Under the pieces are notes generated by a model. That model was not told the origin of the DNA and made no database searches. It saw only the letters and a program-made list of their open reading frames with translations. Shown in pieces: positions 33,861-43,529 of a stretch of 64,000 nucleotides of DNA (position 1 is the first letter of the stretch; every line of letters starts with the position of its first letter). The DNA is from Halococcus sediminicola (GTDB taxonomy: Archaea > Halobacteriota > Halobacteria > Halobacteriales > Halococcaceae): positions 1 through 64,000 of the forward strand of contig NZ_BBMP01000010.1 in assembly GCF_000755245.1 (NCBI RefSeq). The letters are read 5' to 3'. A program made the position numbers and the translations under genes.

Positions 33861-34691
33861 TCACGCCGGAACCGCCGAGAGCAACTCGCCGACCACGCTC
33901 GGTAGTTTCTCGATGTCCGTCTCCCGTAGGCGCTCGTCACCCACCAGCAAGCGCAATCGCGGACGTCCGACGTCGATCGGCACCTTCTCGGTCTCGATCA
34001 GCCCCTGCTCTTCGAGGCGGGTCTTCGTCCGCGAGAACGTCGCCTTGCTCGCCACGCCCGTGTCCTCGCCCCAGTGCGAAATGTCGTACAGCAGTTTCTC
34101 GTGTCTGGCCGCCACCAGCAGGCTCACCCCCACTTCGTTCAGAACGGTCGCATCGCGCGTGCTCCCGAGCGTGTCCAGCACTGTCCGGTAGTCCGATTCG
34201 ACGGCCGAACCGAACTCCTCGCCGAGCGATTCCAGCACACGCGAGCGCGCCGGCGTCCGCAGACCGAACTCCTCGCTGCTCTCCCACGCGCGGCTCCAGC
34301 GCTCGCGTGCCGCTCCGACGAACTCCCCGTCGTCGGTTCCGAGCGTCCCGACGAGACCGTCCGGTGTGAGAAGCGACAGTACCGTCTCGTCGGTCACCAA
34401 CAGCGTGTTCGCCAAGCGCTCGCTCGCCGCCCGCAGTTTCAGTACATCCGCATCGACCAACTCCGCCGTCGCGCTCGCCAGCACGAAATCCTCCCGGAGC
34501 CACTTCAGGACGTCCTCACGAACGAGCAAGCGTACCGTCGGTGGCTCCTCGCTCTCGGCGAGTACCTCGACGAGTCGGCTCGTCGCTCGTTCGTCGAGGT
34601 TGACCGCGAGTAGCTCCCCACTCGTCTCGTCGACGATCACCCGCAGGCTCTCGGTGACGGACGTTCCCACACGGAGTGATGCTGTGGTCAT
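33861..34691 (-). CDS. TbsP-like transcriptional regulator (DUF5821 type)
   Basis: 276 residues starting MTTASLRVGTSVTESLRVIVDE. Residues about 1-120 form an alpha/beta domain; about 120-180 are helical; and the C-terminal winged helix (about 195-265) reads DISHWGEDTGVASKATFSRTKTRLEEQGLIETEKVPIDVGRPRLRL. The layout fits the haloarchaeal TbsP family, described as acting with TrmB on the glycolysis/gluconeogenesis gene gapII in Haloferax. Family naming is from memory. TATA-like ATATAGAT lies about 26 bases upstream with ACTCAATAG immediately before it. Confidence 0.7.
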   Translation of the reverse strand: MTTASLRVGTSVTESLRVIVDETSGELLAVNLDERATSRLVEVLAESEEPPTVRLLVREDVLKWLREDFVLASATAELVDADVLKLRAASERLANTLLVTDETVLSLLTPDGLVGTLGTDDGEFVGAARERWSRAWESSEEFGLRTPARSRVLESLGEEFGSAVESDYRTVLDTLGSTRDATVLNEVGVSLLVAARHEKLLYDISHWGEDTGVASKATFSRTKTRLEEQGLIETEKVPIDVGRPRLRLLVGDERLRETDIEKLPSVVGELLSAVPA

Positions 34692-34788
34692 GTATCAAGA
34701 GGAGACAGTGAATCTATATGCCTATTGAGTGATTATCTTATCAATTCGTCTCGGATACGAGGTATTCGAGAACCACATCCGACCGTCC

Positions 34789-35625
34789 TTACTGGTCGTT
34801 CCGCACGGCCAGTTCGATACGGTCGGCCGGCGTGGCGAGCGGGATGTCCCGAAGGCCGGCGACGGCATCGAGAAAACAGGTCCGGTAGCTCGCGGGACCG
34901 GCGTGTTCGCCGAACGCGCCGTCGGCGGCCGCCTCGCCGGCCAACCCGAACGCGAGCGTGCCGGCGAGCGCCGCCCGTTCGTCGTCGAGCGCGGCCGCGA
35001 ACACCGCGAGCGTCATCCCGAGCATGCAGCCGGTGCCGACGACCGCTCCCAGTAGTTCGTCGCCGCTATGGACCTCGAACGCCGCATCGGCGGTCGCGAC
35101 GACGTCGACCGCGCCGGAGGCGACCACGACGCTGTCGGTCTCGCGTGCGCAGGTGATGGCCGTCTCGGCGATCTCCCCATATTCACCGACTGATTCGACG
35201 CCGCGGACGGTCGCGTCTTCGCCCGCCAGCGCCGACACCTCGCCGTAGTTGCCGCTGACGATGCTCACGTCGAGATCGGTCGTCAGGCGTTCGGCCACGC
35301 GGTCTCGGACCGCAGTCGACCCGACGCCGACCGGGTCGATCACGACCGGCGTGCCGGCCTCGTTCGCGGCCTCGCCGGCGGTCATCATCGCGCGCTCGCC
35401 GCGCTCGCTCACCGTCCCCATGTTGAGCAAGCAAGCGTCCGCACCCGCGACCATCTCGCCGACCTCGCGCTCGTCGTCGGACATCACGGGCAAGCCGCCC
35501 CAGTGGAGGGCGACGTTCGCCACGTCATTGACCGTCACCTCGTTGGTGAGCGCGTTCACGAGGGGTTGGGTCTCGGCGACCGCATCCATAGTATCGGCGA
35601 GGTCAAGTCCGTCGAGCGCGCTCAT
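34789..35625 (-). CDS. thiM: hydroxyethylthiazole kinase
   Basis: 278 residues of the ribokinase-like ThiM family. It phosphorylates 4-methyl-5-(2-hydroxyethyl)thiazole in thiamine salvage. Motifs: PLVNALTNEVTVNDVANV (about 20-37), GTPVVIDPVGVGSTAVRD (about 88-105), and the anion hole GAVVGTGCMLGMTLAVF with catalytic Cys near residue 190. The start overlaps the stop of thiE by 4 bases. Confidence 0.95.
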   Translation of the reverse strand: MSALDGLDLADTMDAVAETQPLVNALTNEVTVNDVANVALHWGGLPVMSDDEREVGEMVAGADACLLNMGTVSERGERAMMTAGEAANEAGTPVVIDPVGVGSTAVRDRVAERLTTDLDVSIVSGNYGEVSALAGEDATVRGVESVGEYGEIAETAITCARETDSVVVASGAVDVVATADAAFEVHSGDELLGAVVGTGCMLGMTLAVFAAALDDERAALAGTLAFGLAGEAAADGAFGEHAGPASYRTCFLDAVAGLRDIPLATPADRIELAVRNDQ

Positions 35626-36257
35626 CGAGTCACCCCCTCGACTGTGTCGGCGAGCCGTCGCGTCGCGGCTGTCGGATCGTCGGCGGCGGTGATCGCGGAG
35701 ATGACCGCCACGCCGTCCGCGCCGGCGGCGACGACCTCGCTGGCGTTGTCGGCCGTGACGCCACCGATACCGACGATGGGGATGTCGACGGCGTCGGCGA
35801 TTTCGGCGACGGTCTCGGTGCCGATCTCCGTCTCCGACTCCGAGACGTCCTTCGAGGTCGTCGCGTAGACCGCGCCGACGCCCAGATAGTCCGCACCCGC
35901 GCGCTCGGCGGCCTTTGCGGCTTCGACCGTCGAGACCGAGCGGCCGATACAGCGCTCCGGCCCGAGCACGTCGCGGGCGGCGGGGATCGGGAGATCGTCG
36001 TCGCCCAGATGGACGCCATCGGCGTCGACGGCGACCGCGAGGTCGGCTCGGTCGTTGACGATGAAGGTGACGCCGGCGGCCCGCGTCCGCTCGCGGAGGG
36101 CCCTGGCGAGGTCGTAGCGTTCGCGGACGGTCGCGTGTTTCTCGCGCAGTTGGACGGCCGTCACCCCGCCCTCGATGGCCGCCGCGACCGTCTCCTCGGT
36201 CGAACGGCCGCGCGAACGGTCCGCCTGCGTCACGAGATACGCGCCGGAGACATTCAT
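35622..36257 (-). CDS. thiE: thiamine-phosphate synthase
   Basis: 211 residues, standard ThiE TIM barrel. It joins hydroxymethylpyrimidine diphosphate to thiazole phosphate. Motifs: VTAVQLREKHATVRERYDLA (about 32-51), VTFIVNDRADLAVAVDADGVHLG (about 64-86), GRSVSTVEAAKAAERAGADYLGVGAVY and IVGIGGVTADNASEV. First gene of thiE-thiM. No TPP-riboswitch core was found upstream. Confidence 0.95.
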   Translation of the reverse strand: MNVSGAYLVTQADRSRGRSTEETVAAAIEGGVTAVQLREKHATVRERYDLARALRERTRAAGVTFIVNDRADLAVAVDADGVHLGDDDLPIPAARDVLGPERCIGRSVSTVEAAKAAERAGADYLGVGAVYATTSKDVSESETEIGTETVAEIADAVDIPIVGIGGVTADNASEVVAAGADGVAVISAITAADDPTAATRRLADTVEGVTR

Positions 36258-36413
36258 GAGTTGTATGTGTGGGTGGTGCAGGGGAGTGATAGGGATGTCG
36301 GTCGTCGATAGTTCCTCACACTCTCCTCTCGGGCGTCATCGAAGACGGACGAACGAGCGATCACAGGAATTGTCAACGGTCAATGATCGTATTTCATTCA
36401 TCGACAATAGCAA

Positions 36414-36424
36414 CGTATATAATC
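36414..36424 (+). promoter_or_regulatory. TATA-like box of the MATE gene
   Basis: CGTATATAATC, centred about 25 bases before the ATG at 36444. This predicts a leaderless transcript and supports that start. Confidence 0.65.
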
Positions 36425-36443
36425 GACCAGCGCGAACGTCTCG

Positions 36444-37883
36444 ATGTTGAAGTTTCGTGCGTCAAACCCCGTTCGATTAGTCGTCCTGTACATTGGCCGC
36501 GTGCTCGTCCGTGCCGGTCTGCTCGAACCCGAGCGAGCGCGCCGCACCACCGACCTCGCGTGGCCACGCATCATCACCGGTATCGCCCGGATGTCGAAAA
36601 ACGCCGTCGACATCGCCATGATCGGCGTCGCGCTCGGCCCGATCGCCATCGCCGGCGTCGGCTTCGCCAGTCCCTACTGGGGCTTTGCCTTCGCCATCGG
36701 CGGCGGCATCGCCGCCGGCACCATCGCGCTGGTCTCACAGCGCCACGGGGCCGAGCGCTTCGGCGAGATTAACCGGGCCGTGCGGTCGAGCGTCGCCGTC
36801 GTGATCGCGCTCACGCTGCCGGTCGTCGCGGTCTGCTGGCTCTTCGCCACTCCGCTGGTCTCACTGCTCGGTGACGACCCCGCAGCCATCGCCTTCGGCG
36901 CGGACTACCTCAAGGTCGTCTCGCTCGGCATCCCCTTCGCGGCGCTGAACCTCATCGGGAGCCGCGTGTTCATCGGCGTCGACGACGCCCGCACGCCAAT
37001 GGTCCTGCGCACCGCCGGCGCGGTCGCGAACGCCGCTCTCAACGCAGTCTTGATATTCGGTCTCGACCTCGGCGTCGTCGGCGCGGCGCTTGGAACCGTG
37101 ATATCGAGTGCAGCCGTGACCGGCGCGTTCACCGTCGGCCTCGTCAGGGGTCGTCTGCCCGGTCTGCGCACGCTCCCCATCCAGATCAACCCGTGGGGGG
37201 ACTACCTCGGCAGCGACGTCCGCCACGTCGTCTCCATCGGCACGCCCGTCATCGGCCGCGAACTCGTCTTCACCGTGGCGGAGTTCCCAATGCTCGTCAT
37301 CGTCGCGCTGTTCGGCAGCGACGTCGTCGCCGCCTACGTCATCGCGCGGCGGGTCTGGGGGCTGATGAACACGCCCGGCTGGGGCTTCGGGCTCGCAGCC
37401 TCCAGCCTCGTCGGTCAGGAACTCGGTAGTGGTCACGAGGAGACCGCCGAAGCCTACGGCCGCGAGATCGTCCGGTTCGCGGTCGCGGTCTATCTGGTCT
37501 CGGCGGGGCTGGTCTTCGTCTTCGTCGACGAGATCGTCGCCGCGTTCGTCGGCGACCCCACCTCGTCGGTGGTCCCAGTAGCAGTCTCGCTGGTTTCGGC
37601 GGCCTGTGTCGCCATCGTCCTCCGTGGGGTCTCCGGCGCGGCCGCCGGTCCGCTCGACGCGAGCGGCGACACCAACTGGACGTTCTACAGCCAGCTGCTG
37701 GGACTGTTCGGCGTCGCCATCCCGATCGCCTACGTCGGGGCGACGACCTCGCTCGGTCTCTACGGCCTCTATCTGGCCTTCCTCGCCGAGACGACCATCC
37801 CGGCCGTACTCAACTACTACCGCTTCAGCAGCGAGAAGTGGAAGCAGGTGAGTCGGCGCTATCGCTCCGACGCCCCCGCCTGA
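36444..37883 (+). CDS. MATE family efflux transporter
   Basis: 479 residues with about 12 membrane helices in two homologous halves. Recognisable parts are WPRIITGIARMSKNAVDIAMIG in the first helix region, GGGIAAGTIALVSQRHGAER, and the second-half GWGFGLAASSLVGQELGSG. MATE proteins export cationic compounds in exchange for Na+ or H+; Na+ is plausible in a halophile. Divergent from thiE across 186 bases, so a link to thiamine compounds is possible but not shown. Confidence 0.92.
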   Translation: MLKFRASNPVRLVVLYIGRVLVRAGLLEPERARRTTDLAWPRIITGIARMSKNAVDIAMIGVALGPIAIAGVGFASPYWGFAFAIGGGIAAGTIALVSQRHGAERFGEINRAVRSSVAVVIALTLPVVAVCWLFATPLVSLLGDDPAAIAFGADYLKVVSLGIPFAALNLIGSRVFIGVDDARTPMVLRTAGAVANAALNAVLIFGLDLGVVGAALGTVISSAAVTGAFTVGLVRGRLPGLRTLPIQINPWGDYLGSDVRHVVSIGTPVIGRELVFTVAEFPMLVIVALFGSDVVAAYVIARRVWGLMNTPGWGFGLAASSLVGQELGSGHEETAEAYGREIVRFAVAVYLVSAGLVFVFVDEIVAAFVGDPTSSVVPVAVSLVSAACVAIVLRGVSGAAAGPLDASGDTNWTFYSQLLGLFGVAIPIAYVGATTSLGLYGLYLAFLAETTIPAVLNYYRFSSEKWKQVSRRYRSDAPA

Positions 37884-37957
37884 ACCGTCCAGCGGCCCCT
37901 CGGCCACGGAAACTATTGCAACCCAAAGAAATATTCACCCGACGCAAACTCCGATTC

Positions 37958-37977
37958 GGATGGCTTTATATCCATCC
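37958..37977 (+). promoter_or_regulatory. catalase promoter: GGATGG-CTTTATAT-CCATCC
   Basis: A perfect six-base inverted repeat with the TATA-like CTTTATAT as its exact spacer, centred about 35 bases before the catalase ATG. Binding of a dimeric regulator here would block TBP. Likely a peroxide- or metal-responsive operator. Confidence 0.6.
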
Positions 37978-38002
37978 AGCCTGTAGCAAATCGTAGATAG
38001 CG

Positions 38003-39589
38003 ATGGCAGAAGACGACCCGAAACACGGCATGGGCGAACCGGACTACGAGAAAGATGACCCCGACCGCGAGACGCTGACGACGAACTCGGGCGAACCGGT
38101 CCCCGACAACCAGAACAGCCGCAGCGCCGGGCCAGAGGGACCCCTCCTGATGGAGGATTATCACTACTTCGAGAAGATGGCCCAGTTCAACCGCGAGGAG
38201 ATCCCCGAACGGATCGTCCACGCGAAGGGCGGCGGCGCGTTCGGGACGTTCACCGTTACGAACGACGTGCTCAGCGACTACACGATGGCCGACTTCCTCA
38301 CCGAGGAGGGCAAAGAGACCGACATGGTCGCGCGCTTCTCGACGGTCGCCGGGTCGCGCGGCGCGCCCGACACGGTGCGCGACCCGCGCGGGTTCGCGCT
38401 GAAGTTCTACACCGAGGAGGGCAACTGGGACATGGTTGGCAACAATACTCCCGTGTTCTTCATCCGCGACGCCTCGAAGTTCTCCGATTTCATCCACACA
38501 CAGAAAGAAGTCCCCAAGAACGGGCTGAACGACCCGACGCCACAGTGGGACTTTTGGTCGCTCTCGCCGGAGTCACTCCACCAGATCACCACCCTGTACA
38601 GCGAGCGCGGTATTCCCGCCTCGTGGCGCACGATGAACGGCTATTCGAGCCACACGCTCTCGCTCTATAATGACGAGGGCGAACGCTACTGGGTGCACTT
38701 CCAGTTCAAGACCGATCAGGGGATCGAGAACCTCGATCCCGACGAGGCGACGCGACTCGCCGGCGAGAACCCCCACTACCACCGCGAGGACCTCTGGGAG
38801 GCCATCGAGGAGGGGAACTACCCGACGTGGACGCTCAAGGTCCAGATCATGCCCGAAGAGGAAGCCGAAGAGGTCGACTACAACCCCTTCGACATCACTC
38901 GTGTCTGGCCTCACGACGACTACCCGTTGGTCGAGGTCGGCAAGATGGAACTCAACGAGAACCCCGACAACTTCTTCCAGGACATCGAGGAGTCGGCGTT
39001 CTCGCCGGCCCACACGGTGCCGGGAATCGCTCACAGCCCGGACAAGATGCTCCAGGGACGCATCCCCTCCTACGACGACGCCCACCGTTACCGCATCGGC
39101 ACGAACTTCGAAAACATTCCCGTGAACCGGCCGAAGAACGCCGAGGTGAACAACTACCACCAGAACGGCACGCTGCGTTCGGACGGCAACAACGACGGTG
39201 GGCCGAACTACGAACCGAACAGCTTCGGCGGTCCCGTCGAAAAGCCCGAAGTCGAGCAGCCGCCGCTCCGCATCGAGGGCGACGCCGACCGGTACGAGGC
39301 CGCCGAGCGCATCGACAACTTCAAACAGCCCGGTGATATGTTCCGCGACGTGATGGACGACGAACAGAAAGAGCATCTGATGGACAACTTCGCCGACGAC
39401 ATGGAGCCCGTCGACGAGGAAATCCAGCAGCGCCAGCTCGAACACTTCTACAAGGCCGACCCGCGCTGGGGACGCGGCGTCGCCGACCGCCTCGGCATCG
39501 ACATCGAGGAAGCCATCGACGGTGAACTGCTCGCGCTCGACGACGAGGAGGTCGCCCACGCGCCGGTCGTCGCCGAACTGCTCGACTAG
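38003..39589 (+). CDS. monofunctional heme catalase
   Basis: 528 residues. Breaks H2O2 to water and oxygen in the cytoplasm. Distal His region [15 protein letters not shown] (about residue 74), NADPH/heme pocket [26 protein letters not shown] (core RDPRGFA), TPVFFIRD, and the proximal heme ligand Tyr in [15 protein letters not shown] (about residue 357). The first 45 residues are a very acidic extension ([14 protein letters not shown]). This is a Kat of the small-subunit type, unlike bifunctional KatG, which is the more familiar haloarchaeal catalase. Adjacent TATA-embedded palindrome suggests regulation by oxidative stress. Confidence 0.96.
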   Translation: MAEDDPKHGMGEPDYEKDDPDRETLTTNSGEPVPDNQNSRSAGPEGPLLMEDYHYFEKMAQFNREEIPERIVHAKGGGAFGTFTVTNDVLSDYTMADFLTEEGKETDMVARFSTVAGSRGAPDTVRDPRGFALKFYTEEGNWDMVGNNTPVFFIRDASKFSDFIHTQKEVPKNGLNDPTPQWDFWSLSPESLHQITTLYSERGIPASWRTMNGYSSHTLSLYNDEGERYWVHFQFKTDQGIENLDPDEATRLAGENPHYHREDLWEAIEEGNYPTWTLKVQIMPEEEAEEVDYNPFDITRVWPHDDYPLVEVGKMELNENPDNFFQDIEESAFSPAHTVPGIAHSPDKMLQGRIPSYDDAHRYRIGTNFENIPVNRPKNAEVNNYHQNGTLRSDGNNDGGPNYEPNSFGGPVEKPEVEQPPLRIEGDADRYEAAERIDNFKQPGDMFRDVMDDEQKEHLMDNFADDMEPVDEEIQQRQLEHFYKADPRWGRGVADRLGIDIEEAIDGELLALDDEEVAHAPVVAELLD

Positions 39590-39657
39590 TCCCGCGACCC
39601 GGTTCTTCTCGTTTTCTCTGCTTTCAATACCGACATCCGAGCGGACGGCTCCCGCGA

Positions 39658-40416
39658 CTACAGCCCGGTCGGACAGTCAACGAACGTCGTTTCGACCCCC
39701 CACTCCTCGACGAGCGACTGGAGCGAGCGCACGCCGTAGGTCTCGGTCGCGTAGTGCCCCGCCAGAAAGACGTGGACGCCGGCCTCGCGCGCCTCGTGGT
39801 AGAGCTTCTGTTTGCCCTCGCCGGTGACGAACGCATCCGCACCTTCCTCGACGGCCTCACCGAACCAGTCGGCGGCGGCCCCGGTGGCGATGGCGACGTC
39901 CTCGATTTCGTCGGGGCCGAATTCGAGCGCCGTCACGCCGTTCTGAGGAGTACATTCATCCGCGAGGCGCTCGCGGAGTTCGTCGGGCGAAAAGCCCGCT
40001 GCTCGCCCCGACTGACCGATGTGTTCGTCGCCGAGCGTACCGAACGGCTCGCGATCGTCGAGCGCGAGCGCGTCGGCGACGCCGGCGGCGTTGCCGAGTT
40101 CCTGGTGGCCATCGAGCGGAATGTGGGAGACATACAGCGCCATGTCGTGCTCGAAGAAGGTCGCGAGTCGATCGTGGATGGTGCCGGTCGCACGCTCGAA
40201 CTCGCCCCAGAACAGTCCGTGGTGGGCCACGAGCGCGTCCGCGCCCGCCTCGGCGGCGCGCTCGGCGGTTTCGATCGCAGCATCGACCGCGAAGGCGGCG
40301 TGGTCGATCTCGTCCGGGCCGGCGACCTGGAGGCCGTTGGCGCTCGCGTCGAGGTCGGCGTAGGCGTCGGTGCGGAGGCGGTCGTCGAGGCGCTTGACGA
40401 ACGTTTCGGTGTCCAT
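39658..40416 (-). CDS. Nif3-like dinuclear metal centre protein
   Basis: 252 residues. Metal-ligand signatures: DALVAHHGLFWGEFER (about 60-75) and the C-terminal HVFLAGHYATETYGVRSL (His and Glu, about 220-237); HIPLDGHQELGNA lies between. Family also called YbgI / GTP cyclohydrolase I type 2-like; hexameric, cytoplasmic, of unsettled function. Convergent with the catalase gene. Confidence 0.92.
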   Translation of the reverse strand: MDTETFVKRLDDRLRTDAYADLDASANGLQVAGPDEIDHAAFAVDAAIETAERAAEAGADALVAHHGLFWGEFERATGTIHDRLATFFEHDMALYVSHIPLDGHQELGNAAGVADALALDDREPFGTLGDEHIGQSGRAAGFSPDELRERLADECTPQNGVTALEFGPDEIEDVAIATGAAADWFGEAVEEGADAFVTGEGKQKLYHEAREAGVHVFLAGHYATETYGVRSLQSLVEEWGVETTFVDCPTGL

Positions 40417-40454
40417 AACGGGTGTTCACCCGCCGGGGCCAAGAACGCTGGTGT

Positions 40455-42584
40455 CTATTCTGATTCGGTATCTCCGGGTGCGAGCCGCCCGACCCACGAC
40501 AGCGCCTCCTCGACGTCGGTCTGGGGCGGCGAGCAGGTGAACGACCGACAGACGTACGCCGTCGGCTCGTCGTCCTGCCATGTACGGTCGGCCCATATCG
40601 GCGGCGTTTCGTCGAGCGAGAGCCGGTCGAGCCACTCGTTGAGGTCCCCCTCGGTAGGTGGCCGATGGGCGAGCAGCCGGTGGGGGAGGTATGCACGTCC
40701 GATGCGCTCACGCCATTCCGTGGGGAGGTCGTCGGCGACGACCGTGAATTCGAGCGAGCCAGCGGTGTGGCGGTCGGCCGCGAGCGCGAGCGACGCACGC
40801 CGGAGCGGGCTCGCCTCGATCGACTCGGCGTGAGTTTCGAGCACCGTCTCGGCGACCGCTTCGAACTCCTCGCCGGGTGCGAAGTGTGAGAGCGCCAGCA
40901 GCGTGTCGACGGCCACGCCAGTACTGGAAGGCGTCGACTGGTCGTCGAGCTCCTGCGGGCGCGCGACAAGCGACTCCCCGCTCTGTGGCGTGAAATACAG
41001 CGTTCCCTCCTCGCTGTCGAAAAATTCAGTCACGATAGCACGCCCGAGGTCGAGCGCGAATTCCAGATGTGCGACCTCGCCGGTGGTCTCGTAGCAGTTC
41101 AGCGCACCGCGCGCGAGGAAGGCGTAGTCTTCGAGATAGCCGTCGATTTTGACCTCTCCATCCTTGTATCGTCGTGCAAGTCGTTTTTCGTCGTCGTTCC
41201 AGAGCTGCTCGCGGATGAACCCGAGCGCCGCGACGGCCGTCTCGCCGTAGGTCGTATCGAGTGCGAGACCGGCCTCGGCGAACGCCGAAATCATCAATCC
41301 GTTCCAGCCCGCCAGAATCTTCTCGTCGCGGAGCGGACGCGGGCGCTCGGCCCGCGCCGCGAAGACCGCCTCGCGGGCGCGTTCGAGTTCGGCCTCGATT
41401 TCCTCCGTGGTCGTTTCGTGCTCGTCGGCCAGTTCCTCGACGTCGCCGCTGAGCGTCAACACCGTCTTTCCGCCCTCGAAGTTGCCCGTCTCGGTCACGC
41501 CGTACCGTTCGCAGAACAGTTCGGCGGCGAACTCGTCGTCCACGGTGTCGTGGATTCCCTCGGGTGTCCAGACGTAGAAGGCACCCTCCTCGCGCTCGCC
41601 GGATGCGTCCTCGCTTTGGGCGTCGAGCGTGCTGAAGAATCCGCCATCGGGATGGCGCAGTTCGCGCTCGACGAAGCCGAGCGTCTCGCGGGCGATTTCC
41701 GCGTAGCGCTGCTCGCCGGTGAGACGATAGCCCGCAAGGTAGGCACGAGTGAGTTCGGCGTTGTCGTAGAGCATCTTCTCGAAGTGGGGCACCGTCCACT
41801 CGCGGTCGGTCACATACCGATGGAAGCCGCCGCCGGCGTGGTCGCGCAGCCCTCCCTCACCCATCGCGTCGAGCGCCTCGCGGGCGACCTCACCGAAGAC
41901 CTCCCTGCCGGTGCGCTCGTGGGCCTGCATGAGGAGATGAAGCCGCCCGGTCTGAGGGAACTTCTGACCGCGGCCGAATCCCCCATACTCGCGGTCGGCG
42001 TTGCTGACCGCGCGCTGAGCAGCGGTTTCGAGTATTCCGTCCTCTATCTCGCCCGGCGTTTCGGGTGTGTCCTCCAACTCGCCGGCCATCGCGTCGGCCC
42101 ACTGGTCGGCCCGGCTCTCGATGTCCTCGCGCTCGTTCTCCCACGAGTCGGCGATGTTCTCGATGAGGTCGAGAAAGCCCGGCTGGCCGCGTTTCGATTC
42201 ACGGGGGAAGTACGTGCCCACGTAGAAGGGGCGGCCGTCGGGCGTGAGCCAGACCGACAGCGGCCAGCCACCCCGCCCGGTGACCATCCCGCACACGGTT
42301 TGATAGAGTCTGTCGAGATCGGGCCGCTCCTCGCGATCGACTTTGATCGGAACGAAGTCGTCGTTAAGCCGTTCGGCCACTTCCCCACTCTCGAAACTCT
42401 CGTCGGCCATAACGTGACACCAGTGACACGCCGAATAGCCGATCGAGAGAAAGATGGGGGCGTCGCGTTCGCGGGCCGCGTTGAGCGCGTCGTCGTCCCA
42501 CGGCTGCCAGTTGACGGGGTTGTCGGCGTGCTGGCGGAGATAGGGACTCGCCTCCTCGTCGAGCCGATTGCGGCTGGTGCTCAT
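40455..42584 (-). CDS. thioredoxin-domain DUF255 protein (YyaL/SPATA20 type)
   Basis: 709 residues from ATG 42584. The first 170 residues are a thioredoxin-like domain opening NRLDEEASPYLRQHADNPVNW with redox motif ACHWCHVM (about 46-53). The remainder is an (alpha/alpha)6-barrel like that of N-acylglucosamine epimerases, with MGEGGLRDHAGGGFHRYVTDREW and DEKILAGWNGLMISAFAEAG. Widespread in archaea, bacteria and animals, without settled biochemical function. An upstream extension in the same frame is non-acidic and rejected. Confidence 0.92.
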   Translation of the reverse strand: MSTSRNRLDEEASPYLRQHADNPVNWQPWDDDALNAARERDAPIFLSIGYSACHWCHVMADESFESGEVAERLNDDFVPIKVDREERPDLDRLYQTVCGMVTGRGGWPLSVWLTPDGRPFYVGTYFPRESKRGQPGFLDLIENIADSWENEREDIESRADQWADAMAGELEDTPETPGEIEDGILETAAQRAVSNADREYGGFGRGQKFPQTGRLHLLMQAHERTGREVFGEVAREALDAMGEGGLRDHAGGGFHRYVTDREWTVPHFEKMLYDNAELTRAYLAGYRLTGEQRYAEIARETLGFVERELRHPDGGFFSTLDAQSEDASGEREEGAFYVWTPEGIHDTVDDEFAAELFCERYGVTETGNFEGGKTVLTLSGDVEELADEHETTTEEIEAELERAREAVFAARAERPRPLRDEKILAGWNGLMISAFAEAGLALDTTYGETAVAALGFIREQLWNDDEKRLARRYKDGEVKIDGYLEDYAFLARGALNCYETTGEVAHLEFALDLGRAIVTEFFDSEEGTLYFTPQSGESLVARPQELDDQSTPSSTGVAVDTLLALSHFAPGEEFEAVAETVLETHAESIEASPLRRASLALAADRHTAGSLEFTVVADDLPTEWRERIGRAYLPHRLLAHRPPTEGDLNEWLDRLSLDETPPIWADRTWQDDEPTAYVCRSFTCSPPQTDVEEALSWVGRLAPGDTESE

Positions 42585-42675
42585 GGGTCCGATAGACGTC
42601 CCAGACGGGTAAATCTCGTCCGTCGCCCCGTTTGCCGGCAGCAGGTTCTTGGCCGGCGCGAGTGGAGCACCGAGG

Positions 42676-43170
42676 ATGGGAGAGCATCTCAGCCGCGAGC
42701 AGACCGAGGCGTGGCTCGACGAAAACGTGGTGCAGGGCATCGAGCACCAGTCGGGCGACGGGACCGAGTACAACCTCCAACTCCAGCTGTCACGGCTCCC
42801 GCTGCACGTCATCAAGGAGGAGACGTGGGGACCGCTGCGCGTCGTCGGCGAGTGTGCGTTCGACACCGACCGCGTCGCGGCGCTCGTCGAGGACGCCGGA
42901 CGTCGCCAAGAGCTACTGCTGCGCCTGAACCCGGTGCTCGTGGGTGCACCCGGGTTCTATACGTTTCTCGACGACGAGGGCGACCCGTGTGACTTCCCGC
43001 ACGTGCACTCGATTCTGCTCGAAGACCGCCTCTATCCCGACGGCGCGAGCCAGCAAGCGCTGATGGCGTCGGTGATGGCGACGGCGAGCACGATGCGCTC
43101 GATTCAGAACACGGCCGCCGCGCTGCAAAACCAGTCACGCCAGCGCACACGCGACGACGCGACGGAGTAG
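42676..43170 (+). CDS. conserved haloarchaeal protein, DUF2299-like pattern
   Basis: 164 residues, MGEHLSREQTEAWLDENVVQ. The core LPLHVIKEETWGPLRVVGECAF...VLVGAPGFYTFLDDEG...SILLEDRLYPDG resembles small archaeal proteins of the YbjN/secretion-chaperone-like fold, but I only suggest the family. C-terminal helix ends QNQSRQRTRDDATE. No catalytic motif. Divergent from the DUF255 gene. Confidence 0.6.
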   Translation: MGEHLSREQTEAWLDENVVQGIEHQSGDGTEYNLQLQLSRLPLHVIKEETWGPLRVVGECAFDTDRVAALVEDAGRRQELLLRLNPVLVGAPGFYTFLDDEGDPCDFPHVHSILLEDRLYPDGASQQALMASVMATASTMRSIQNTAAALQNQSRQRTRDDATE

Positions 43171-43197
43171 TACCTTTTATCCCCATCCACCGCGGCC

Positions 43198-43485
43198 TCA
43201 GACACCGAGGTCGACGGTGAGCCGCTCGATGTGGACGACTTCGGCGTCGTTTTGGACCATCTCGATGACCGAGCCGTGCTGCGAAACGTCGGTCTCGATG
43301 GCGGTGACCGAAACGTCGTAGCCCGCATCGAGCGCGCCCTCGACGAATCCGATGGCCTCTCTGGGGTCGAGGTTTTCGAGCACGACCGATAGCGACTGGC
43401 CGGTGTCGTCGGTGCTCACCTCGTCGAGTCTGTCGGCGGCGTCTTCGAGCGAGCGGTCGTCCATGTCGATGGTCACGTCTGCCAT
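43198..43485 (-). CDS. small conserved haloarchaeal protein
   Basis: 95 residues, acidic, predicted ferredoxin-like alternation: VTIDMDD, QSLSVVLENLDPREAIGFVEGALDAGYDVSVTAIETDV, VVHIERLTVDL. No Cys. Likely a small regulatory or RNA/protein-binding domain, but no family is recognised. It sits between a convergent neighbour and the Mn-catalase gene (44-base gap). Confidence 0.6.
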   Translation of the reverse strand: MADVTIDMDDRSLEDAADRLDEVSTDDTGQSLSVVLENLDPREAIGFVEGALDAGYDVSVTAIETDVSQHGSVIEMVQNDAEVVHIERLTVDLGV

Positions 43486-43529
43486 ACAAGGTCGACTCGG
43501 CCGAACGGGATAAACGGCGGGGAACGCCC

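Noticed and set aside
36258-36443. TPP riboswitch before thiE
   Set aside because: Neither the CTGAGA-type nor the ACCTGATCTGG-type core is present on the relevant strand.
41067-42992. 641-codon open frame on the plus strand
   Set aside because: Antisense shadow of the DUF255 gene; composition and motifs are not protein-like.
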